Positions 1 through 5,018 of a DNA stretch of 6,533 nt are shown piece by piece. The stretch's first letter is position 1, and every line of letters begins with the position of its first letter. The notes under the pieces were generated by a model that saw nothing but the letters and a program-made list of their open reading frames with translations, did not search any database and was not told where the DNA came from. The stretch comes from Planctomycetaceae bacterium (GTDB lineage: Bacteria > Planctomycetota > Planctomycetia > Isosphaerales > Isosphaeraceae). The stretch lies in NCBI GenBank assembly GCA_019232645.1, contig JAFANO010000116.1, positions 1 to 6,533 on the forward strand. The letters run 5' to 3'. Position numbers and translations under genes: made by a program.

Positions 1-124
1 GCCAACTCGCTGTCATGCTGAACCACACCAGGAACGCGGCCATACTGGAGAACAGGGTGACCGCTCCGAGCAGGATGTACACCCCTTGCAACGACAGGTA
101 CAGGTAAAGGCCTGGTCCGCTCAT
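1..124 (-). CDS. Possible N-terminus of a small membrane protein, running off the left edge
   Basis: An ATG at 124 opens a frame that stays open to the window edge (41 codons). After MSGPG the peptide is almost wholly hydrophobic (LYLYLSLQGVYILLGA, then FSSMAAFLVWF), enough for at least one membrane-spanning helix. No family is recognised. No strong Shine-Dalgarno sequence precedes the ATG; only a weak GAG-like stretch is present. The same frame is also open upstream through the SDR remnant up to the stop at 500-502, so this could instead be the tail of a read-through hybrid ORF or noncoding sequence. The hydrophobic character is seen directly; that it is a gene is inference. Confidence 0.3.
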   Translation of the reverse strand, partial: MSGPGLYLYLSLQGVYILLGAVTLFSSMAAFLVWFSMTASW

Positions 125-259
125 CTGCTCGCTATCGGCTCTGGGTACGCGTTCACGGCCTGAGGGTGACAGCCGTTCAGATGCGACGACTGTTGAAGGC
201 GGTATCTCGGACCGACGCGCGCGACGCTCCTGGAGCAAGTCGTTTTTCAACCGCCGAAC

Positions 260-499
260 CGCGCCGCAATCGATGCGCAGGATGTACCCAGTGACCGTCG
301 CGGCGTCGGTCAAATACATGACCGCATCCGCGATGTCCTTGACCATGGAAGGCCGACCCTTCGGCAACAGGCTCTCCATCACGTCCTTCGGAGTGTTCCG
401 GTGGAGCGGCGTGTAGACGACGCCGGGCGCCACGGTGTTCACGCCGATACCGACTGTCGCGTACTCCATCACCACGTCCCGGGTGACGGTCCCTGATCG
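260..499 (-). pseudogene. 5'-truncated remnant of a short-chain dehydrogenase/reductase (SDR)
   Basis: About 80 codons match the C-terminal third of classical SDR oxidoreductases (NAD(P)-dependent, Rossmann fold): VTR..V.EYATVGIGVNTVAPG (the VN.VAPG segment after the active-site helix), then TPLHRNTPKDVMESL, GRPSMVKDIADAVMYLTDAATVTG, and a degenerate version of the usual GG ending (RIDCGA). The N-terminal glycine-rich cofactor motif, the catalytic Ser and the YxxxK motif are all missing. A full SDR has about 240-250 residues, and the frame is closed by a TAG at 500-502 directly after the alcohol dehydrogenase gene, so there is no room for them. The usual C-terminus is also lost: the frame reads on into unrelated sequence. 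A start at ATG 469 (MEYATVG) is possible but would make a nonfunctional stub. Most likely it is left over from a deletion that joined the dehydrogenase gene to the SDR tail. Confidence 0.75.
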
Positions 500-527
500 C
501 TATCTCGAAGAGGTCTTGTGCGGCGGT

Positions 528-1538
528 TCAAAAATCCACATCGAGCACGATGCGGTATCGAGCCTTGCCCGCTTCCAGCCGCTCGAACGCTTCGTTGATG
601 CGGCGCATCGGAAAGTGTTCCGTCTGCGGTGTGATGTTGTGCCGCGCGGCGAATTCGAGCATCGTTCCGATGCCCACCGGCGAACCGATCGGCGAGCCGG
701 AGAAGCTCCGCTGCCCCATGATGAGCGGGATCACCGCGAGCGGGATCGGTTCAAGCACGAAGCCGACGACGTGCAGCCGGCCGTTGGGAGCCAGCGAGGC
801 GATGAGCGCGTCCCAATCGAGCGGGACATTGACGGTGACAAGCAGCAGGTCGAATACCCCCGCCAATTCCTTGATCGCGTCCGAATTGCGGCTCGACACG
901 ACTCGATGCGCACCGAACTTCCGGGCTTCGTCGAACTTGCTCTCGCTCGAGGTGAACGCCGTCACTTCGCAGCCGTACGCGGCGGCGAATTTCACGGCCA
1001 TGTGGCCCAGCCCGCCGATGCCGACGATGCCCACGCGGCTGGTCGGCTTGGCGTACATCGCCAGCGGATTGAACACGGTCATGCCGCCGCACAAAAGCGG
1101 GCCAGCCTCGGCGACGTTGATTTTTTCCGGCAGGGGGACGGCCCAGCCCCAGTGCGCGCGGACGCGGCTGGCGAATGCGCCTTTGTGCCCGACGATCGTA
1201 AACGTTGATTGCGGGCACAAATGGTGATTGCCCGACATGCATTGACGGCAGTGCATGCAGCTGCCTGCCGTCCAGCCGACCCCAACGCGTTGTCCGACTG
1301 TCAGCCCCTTGGCCGCTCGTCCGACTTCGACCACTCGGCCAACGGCTTCGTGCCCCAGCACGGCCGGAAACTGCGAGAACCCCCAGTCGTTGTTCCGGAT
1401 CGAAAGGTCGGAGTGACAAAGTCCACAGTGCTCGACCTCCACTTCCACTTCCTCGTCCCCAAGCGGCCCGAGCTCGACCTTCTGCCGAACCAAGCTGCTC
1501 TTCGCGGCCGGGGCGACCCATGCTTCGATCGTTGCCAT
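528..1538 (-). CDS. Zinc-dependent alcohol dehydrogenase, CAD/YahK-like, probably NADP(H)-dependent
   Basis: A 336-residue medium-chain dehydrogenase/reductase predicted to interconvert alcohols and aldehydes in the cytoplasm. Catalytic-zinc ligands are visible as C41 (in CGLCHSDL), H63 (in GHEAVGRVVEVG) and C150 (in PLLCGGMTVF). Structural-zinc cysteines are C94, C97, C100 and C108. The Rossmann cofactor loop is GIGGLG at 173-178, followed by VTAFTSSESK; the S-S-x-x-K pattern after the second strand is typical of NADPH-preferring members of the cinnamyl-alcohol-dehydrogenase group. Length is normal for the family and there is no frameshift. The frame extends upstream to an ATG at 1625, but the extra 29 residues have no family resemblance. 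The ATG at 1538 has a GGAG at ideal spacing and starts MATIEAW, as family members do. No partner gene remains intact beside it: an SDR remnant follows and an IS66 element lies upstream. The natural substrate cannot be told from sequence. Confidence 0.93.
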   Translation of the reverse strand: MATIEAWVAPAAKSSLVRQKVELGPLGDEEVEVEVEHCGLCHSDLSIRNNDWGFSQFPAVLGHEAVGRVVEVGRAAKGLTVGQRVGVGWTAGSCMHCRQCMSGNHHLCPQSTFTIVGHKGAFASRVRAHWGWAVPLPEKINVAEAGPLLCGGMTVFNPLAMYAKPTSRVGIVGIGGLGHMAVKFAAAYGCEVTAFTSSESKFDEARKFGAHRVVSSRNSDAIKELAGVFDLLLVTVNVPLDWDALIASLAPNGRLHVVGFVLEPIPLAVIPLIMGQRSFSGSPIGSPVGIGTMLEFAARHNITPQTEHFPMRRINEAFERLEAGKARYRIVLDVDF

Positions 1539-1545
1539 TGCGATT

Positions 1546-1549
1546 CTCC
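1546..1549 (-). promoter_or_regulatory. Ribosome binding site deciding the alcohol dehydrogenase start
   Basis: GGAG on the minus strand, seven bases before the ATG at 1538. No comparable site precedes the longer in-frame ATG at 1625. A weak, poorly spaced promoter-like pair lies further upstream (TTGGTG, complement of 1581-1586, and TATCAA, complement of 1561-1566, only 14 bases apart); I do not consider that pair reliable. Confidence 0.65.
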
Positions 1550-1604
1550 GACAGGGTGAATTGATAATTGCGCATCCGCGCACCAACGGGTCGGTTGGGC
1601 GCGT

Positions 1605-1624
1605 CGGACTGATCGACCGACGCA
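1605..1624. repeat. Direct repeat copy A (20 bp, partner at 3823-3842)
   Basis: Reads CGGACTGATCGACCGACGCA. It matches 3823-3842 at 19 of 20 positions, including 16 consecutive identical bases. It lies upstream of the alcohol dehydrogenase start and about 17 bases outside the left end of the IS66 element. The core has imperfect dyad symmetry. The repeat is seen directly; its role (recombination scar, operator, or part of a larger repeat family) is unknown. Confidence 0.6.
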
Positions 1625-1640
1625 TCGCTCGGCGAGGTAA

Positions 1641-1663
1641 CGTAGCCGTTCACAGGGTGGGAT
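1641..1663 (+). repeat. IS66 left terminal inverted repeat
   Basis: Begins CGTAGCCGTTCACAG and ends GGGAT. It pairs with the reverse complement of 3158-3180; mismatches fall at position 6 and at positions 16-18. It lies just outside the transposase stop codon. Confidence 0.75.
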
Positions 1664-1671
1664 AAGTGGAA

Positions 1672-3123
1672 TTACGCGGCTTTGGTTCCAGCTGTGGTGA
1701 CTGGCAGAAGAGAGGGGATCGCTTGGCCCCGACAATCCGCTTCAAAGCACGAGCTCAGGTAATCCAGGACGTTGCGCCCCTGTTGACGGCAGGTCGCCAC
1801 GACGGTCAGCATTCGCTCCACGAATCGGCTCCCGTCCACACTGTCGGTCCCCCCGCTGATCCGACGCCAGATCACCGCATGGCGCAACGCCCGTTCCACC
1901 GCGTTGTTCGTGGGCTCAATCCCCCTGACCCGCGCGAACGCCCACAAACCCTCCTCCACTTTGAGGATCTCGAAGCACGTCGCCGCCGTCTTCGCGCACG
2001 CGCACCGCGACCCTTCCTGAAGGGCCTGCTTGACCTCCCGACGCAAGCGGCTCATCCGCTCCTGGAACGAACTCCATTCCAGAGTCCCGTCGCGCACCCG
2101 GTGCCAATGGCGGAACAACCGGTTCGACAACGAAAGCAACCGCCGCCCGATCTTCTCGCCCTCCCCACCCCGGTCCATCATCGCCTGAAAGTCGCGACGC
2201 AGATGCGCCCAGCAGATTTGTCGCCACCGCGCCAGGATCCAGTCATACGCGCTGAAGCGGTCGCTGCCGACCACCTGATCGTCCTTGCTCCCCAAGAGGG
2301 CCTTGGCGATCTCGCCACTCCGGTTCTTGGCGATGGTGAAGACCGTGAAGAGATGGGTCACTGTCGCCCACAACCAGACCTTGTGACGATCCTCGCGCCA
2401 CGACGTCTCGTCGATGTTCACCACCTCCGCCTGAGGGACCGCAGTCGCGAGTTCGTTGTAGGGGGCCTCCAGGACCGCGGCCGACTGCCGTTCCAGTTTG
2501 GGGATCATCCCGGTGGAGATCGAGAGCGTAAACAGGTCGGCGCTCATCTGCTGGATCTGTCGCTTGCTGAGACGATAGACCCCCGCGAACATGGCCAGCA
2601 CGGCCTGGAGGTAAGGACCAAAGCATCCGGTGGGGACGCCAGGGGGCAAGGTGCCGCAGGTGGTCGCGCCGCAGCCGGGACAGGTCAGGCGATGGAACCG
2701 ATACTCATCGACGATCGGCTCGATCTTGGGCAGTTCGGCGACCTGATGGATCAGGGGTTCGGGGTCGTCGCCGGAGAGCTCATGACCACAACGGCGACAG
2801 GTGGTCGGCTTGCAGTGGACCGTCTCACGAACCTTCTCGGGAGGTACCAAGCTGCGGTGGAACTTGCGATGTCCGGGCTGGCCGCCGCGTTTTTTCCCGC
2901 TGGGAGGAACGGGGGGTTTGCGCTTCATCCCGATCGGATCGGACGAGGGGGGCTTGGATGAGTTGGTGGAGTTGAGCTTGAGCCGCGCTTCGAGGTCACG
3001 TACCCGTGTTTCCAGTTCGTCGATCCGCTGCTGCATCGCCAAGAATACAGCGGCGATGGCCGCCTGTGAGTCTGGCGGCACCTGTGCCCAGAGTTCATGG
3101 GGGATGGGCAGTGGGTCGATCAT
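1672..3123 (-). CDS. IS66-family transposase (TnpC type)
   Basis: A 483-residue DDE transposase that catalyses cut and joining of the surrounding IS. Order of parts: an N-terminal heptad-rich coiled coil (about residues 25-50, FLAMQQRIDELETRVRDLEA); a basic linker with NSTNSSKPPSSD and GGQPGH; the IS66 zinc-binding domain with C109/C112 and C148/C151; then the DDE_Tnp_IS66 core. The catalytic triad is visible as D238 (NIDET), D288 (GSDRFSAYD) and E410 (EPTNNAVERALR), and the conserved CWAHLRRDF block (residues 304-312) lies between the second D and the E. The frame is uninterrupted, so the protein could be active. The ATG at 3123 is the only in-frame start before an upstream stop; GAGGG lies upstream but at a long distance (about 15 bases), which suggests weak translation. 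Its stop falls only nine bases inside the left inverted repeat. Confidence 0.95.
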   Translation of the reverse strand: MIDPLPIPHELWAQVPPDSQAAIAAVFLAMQQRIDELETRVRDLEARLKLNSTNSSKPPSSDPIGMKRKPPVPPSGKKRGGQPGHRKFHRSLVPPEKVRETVHCKPTTCRRCGHELSGDDPEPLIHQVAELPKIEPIVDEYRFHRLTCPGCGATTCGTLPPGVPTGCFGPYLQAVLAMFAGVYRLSKRQIQQMSADLFTLSISTGMIPKLERQSAAVLEAPYNELATAVPQAEVVNIDETSWREDRHKVWLWATVTHLFTVFTIAKNRSGEIAKALLGSKDDQVVGSDRFSAYDWILARWRQICWAHLRRDFQAMMDRGGEGEKIGRRLLSLSNRLFRHWHRVRDGTLEWSSFQERMSRLRREVKQALQEGSRCACAKTAATCFEILKVEEGLWAFARVRGIEPTNNAVERALRHAVIWRRISGGTDSVDGSRFVERMLTVVATCRQQGRNVLDYLSSCFEADCRGQAIPSLLPVTTAGTKAA

Positions 3124-3141
3124 GATGATGGTATAGTGCCC

Positions 3142-3585
3142 TCATCGGCAACTTTCAATCCCGGACTGTGAACGCCTACGATTGTCGTGAGAGACCGTCC
3201 CTTCGTCTGAGACCGCCGTCCCGCCCCGTCGCACGGCCGCCGTCAGTTGGTGGAAGCTCTCCCGCAATTCTGGGGCGAGCATGAACCGCGCCGCGTCTCC
3301 CACATAAGCCGGCGACTTGCGATCGAGGAACACCTTCGCGTCGTCGGTGAGCTCGTAGCGGTCGCCGTGCTTGCGGAGAAATCCGAGGATGGTGAGATAG
3401 TCCGCCAGGATGCGGACGCCCCGCGGCGCGGCCCGGCACGCTTCGGCCAGCTCGCTCGCCGTCTGTCGCCCCGCCGCCACGAGCGAGAACAGATCCAGCT
3501 CGATGGCCGCCCGGAGCGCTTCCGTACGCTGATAGGCGTTGATCGTGTCGAAGAACAACGCGGAGGACAGTCCTTGGGTAGCCAT
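3142..3585 (-). pseudogene. O-methyltransferase N-terminal fragment, truncated by IS66
   Basis: The first 135 codons (3585 down to about 3181) match the N-terminal dimerisation/winged-helix domain of SAM-dependent O-methyltransferases (acetylserotonin/hydroxyneurosporene methyltransferase-like, usually about 330-340 residues). Features are FFDTINAYQRTEALRAAIEL, a helix-turn-helix-like TASELAEACRAAPRGVRIL, LGFLRKHGDRYELTDDAK, and the conserved SPAYVGDAARFMLAPEL segment. After VSHDN the reading enters the right inverted repeat of the IS, adding a meaningless 12-residue tail before the stop at 3142. The whole SAM-binding and catalytic domain is absent, so no methyltransferase activity is expected. 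The start is well supported: AGGGA lies six bases before the ATG at 3585. The missing half is not found left of the IS, which points to deletion or recombination rather than simple insertion. Confidence 0.85.
3158..3180 (-). repeat. IS66 right terminal inverted repeat
   Basis: Read on the minus strand it begins CGTAGGCGTTCACAG and ends GGGAT, 19 of 23 bases identical to the left end. It forms the last 12 codons of the truncated methyltransferase frame together with adjacent IS bases. Confidence 0.75.
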
Positions 3586-3591
3586 TGCGTA

Positions 3592-3596
3592 TCCCT
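3592..3596 (-). promoter_or_regulatory. Ribosome binding site of the truncated methyltransferase
   Basis: AGGGA on the minus strand, six bases before the ATG at 3585. It supports this start over longer open frames running further upstream. Confidence 0.6.
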
Positions 3597-3822
3597 ACTC
3601 GAATGATCCTGAAACACAGCCCACGGCCTCGGGTCGATTCTATGTAACGGGCGAGACCGCGAAAGCCGTGGATTGTTGCCGGGTTGTGCCGCGGTCCAAG
3701 GCGGAATCGTCGGCTCGACGTGCAAGTTGGCCGGCGAACGGTCGGGAACGGAACTCCGATCCTTGTCCCCGCCGATTGAGCAACTTCAGGCTGAGGATAG
3801 CACTGGTGAGCGTCGCCCGCTA

Positions 3823-3842
3823 CGGTCTGATCGACCGACGCA
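3823..3842. repeat. Direct repeat copy B (20 bp, partner at 1605-1624)
   Basis: Reads CGGTCTGATCGACCGACGCA, one mismatch from copy A. In this copy the core is an exact inverted repeat, CGGTC-tgatc-GACCG (3823-3837), a shape compatible with a dimeric regulator operator. It lies about 240 bases upstream of the methyltransferase start and about 70 bases downstream of the dipeptidase stop. Confidence 0.6.
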
Positions 3843-3914
3843 CGGGAAGTATCTTCACGGATCGATGCCCTTCTGTACGCTTATCAACCTCGACTCGTGA
3901 GCAGTAACATCGTG

Positions 3915-4934
3915 TTAACTCGGTCCAGCATATGTTGAACCATGCCCGAAGATCCGCGCGAGGAGCTGTCGGGCGTTGCCCTGGATCAATGCGACTGCTG
4001 TGACGGGATCGAAGGACGAGGAGAGCCAAGCGACAATCCCGGTGACGCCGCCGAGGCCCGGTAGGGTCTGGTCGACGCCGAGGAAGTCGGTGCCGATGGC
4101 GATGCCCTCGAAGCCCGGACGGCCCCGGAACGGGACCGCGGCGGCGGCCTCGATGCCCGCCTTGAGCGCCTCGGCCGAGTCGTAGAACGGCGGGCCGACG
4201 CTGAAGCCGACCACCCCGCCCAGTGCGCGGAGCCGCCGGAGGTTCTCCGGGGTGATGGCCCGGGGGGTCGCGAAGCCCTCGTGTCGCGGGGCGCCGTGGC
4301 TGTAGACAGGGATCAGTCGGGTCGCGCGGCGGTCGTCGGCCTCGAACCAGTCGAGCGCCTCGGCGGCCGCATGGGGATTGAGGTGGGCCAGGTCGAGCAC
4401 CGGGCAGGGGCCGCCGGGCCCGGCCGCAAGGTCGGCCAGCGCCTCCAGGAACGCGCGGCCCAGGTCGGTCAGGCCGCGCTCGTCGCCGGGCGTCGATGAC
4501 CCGCCCAGGACGCTCGACGCGGCGTAGACCGGCTGGAAGAGCCGGACCCCGCGCGTGAACAGGCCCGCGAGCCGGTCGAGGTCGCCGGGCGACCGGACCA
4601 GCGCGTCGAACCCCTCGACGCCCACGATCCCCCAGCAGAGCCCCTCGGGGTCGTCGAGCCACCGGCCGACGTCCTCCGCGGTGAACAGGAGCCGGCCGCA
4701 GAACTCCGCCTCGACCCGCGCCAGCAACTGGCCGAGCGCGGCCCACGGATCGGCCTGCCGCGCCCAGTCGTCCTCGGCGCGGTAGCACGACAGAACGGCC
4801 GCCCACGTCCCTTGCAGATATCCCTCCGACTGTCCGAGCCGCGCCCGGACCCGAGGGTACAGCGCGGCGTCGAACACGGTCGCCTCGGGGGCATACTGCA
4901 AGAGCCAGTCGGTGTGGAGGTCGATGAGGCGCAT
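3915..4934 (-). CDS. Peptidase M19 family (membrane dipeptidase-like) metallohydrolase
   Basis: A 339-residue protein of the amidohydrolase-fold M19 family, which hydrolyses dipeptides using a two-zinc centre. The metal and catalytic residues known from renal dipeptidase all have counterparts in the right order: H7 and D9 (IDLHTDW), bridging E107 (GVEGF), H184 (LDLAHLN), H213 (YSHGAPR, with R217 as possible substrate-carboxylate ligand) and D283 (IGTDFLG). The C-terminal IQGNARQLL corresponds to the family's G.N.LR ending. The motifs are variant (HTDW rather than HNDL; SHGAPR rather than SHS...R), so it is a divergent member and its substrate is uncertain: a dipeptide, a D-amino-acid dipeptide or another small amide. 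There is no signal peptide, so it is probably cytoplasmic. ATG 4934 puts the first ligand pair at the extreme N-terminus, as expected; the ribosome binding site is weak (GGA about eight bases upstream). It follows the exported-protein gene by 84 bases on the same strand, so the two may be co-transcribed. Confidence 0.87.
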   Translation of the reverse strand: MRLIDLHTDWLLQYAPEATVFDAALYPRVRARLGQSEGYLQGTWAAVLSCYRAEDDWARQADPWAALGQLLARVEAEFCGRLLFTAEDVGRWLDDPEGLCWGIVGVEGFDALVRSPGDLDRLAGLFTRGVRLFQPVYAASSVLGGSSTPGDERGLTDLGRAFLEALADLAAGPGGPCPVLDLAHLNPHAAAEALDWFEADDRRATRLIPVYSHGAPRHEGFATPRAITPENLRRLRALGGVVGFSVGPPFYDSAEALKAGIEAAAAVPFRGRPGFEGIAIGTDFLGVDQTLPGLGGVTGIVAWLSSSFDPVTAVALIQGNARQLLARIFGHGSTYAGPS

Positions 4935-5018
4935 CGATCGTCCGTCGTCAAGGATTGGCCCGTTCGTCCCGCCGCCGGAGGCCCGAGGCGTGGGCCCCCG
5001 CCCCAGGCCAGAGCCGGC

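Larger units (their letters stand above)
1641..3180 (-). mobile_element. IS66-family insertion sequence, single-transposase type (ISBst12-like)
   Basis: A complete element of about 1540 bases: one transposase gene plus imperfect terminal inverted repeats (1641-1663 and 3158-3180, 19 of 23 identical). It carries no TnpA or TnpB accessory genes, as is usual for the ISBst12 subgroup of IS66; classical IS66 elements carry three genes. Exact ends may differ by a base or two, because the outermost C/G pair could belong to the flank. The 8-bp target duplication expected for IS66 is absent: the left flank is CGAGGTAA and the right flank ATTGTCGT. The right end cuts into a methyltransferase gene, and the left end lies in the upstream region of the alcohol dehydrogenase. 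Confidence 0.85.
3586..3914. other. Gene-free spacer between the dipeptidase and the truncated methyltransferase
   Basis: A stretch of about 330 bases with no convincing gene; plus-strand frames here have no recognisable protein character. It holds the methyltransferase ribosome binding site, one copy of a 20-bp direct repeat, and presumably the methyltransferase promoter. A TAGAAT-like -10 is visible on the minus strand (complement of about 3636-3641) without a clear -35. A near-palindrome with arms GTAACA/TGTTAAC at 3904-3919 overlaps the dipeptidase stop codon but lacks a U-tract, so it is not called a terminator. Base composition is clearly less GC-rich than the dipeptidase gene beside it. 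Confidence 0.5.

Noticed and set aside
1539..1625. Longer alcohol dehydrogenase start at ATG 1625
   Set aside because: The extra 29 residues resemble no family member and overlap direct-repeat copy A, while ATG 1538 has a well-placed GGAG.
1666..2961. Plus-strand 431-codon open frame opposite the transposase
   Set aside because: It lies antisense to the IS66 transposase, whose DDE and zinc motifs prove the coding strand. Its product is low-complexity Arg/Pro/Asp-rich sequence with no family character.
1672..3123. IS66 accessory genes tnpA/tnpB inside the element
   Set aside because: Only the transposase fits between the inverted repeats. Absence of accessory genes is normal for single-ORF ISBst12-like elements, so it is not evidence of truncation.
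3673..3907. Small plus-strand frames in the spacer (75 and 122 codons)
   Set aside because: No convincing ribosome binding site or protein-like pattern. The larger one overlaps the start of the methyltransferase remnant antisense.
3904..3919. Hairpin at the end of the dipeptidase gene as a terminator
   Set aside because: The arms are short and imperfect (GTAACA/TGTTAAC), the stem is AT-rich, it overlaps the stop codon, and no T-run follows.
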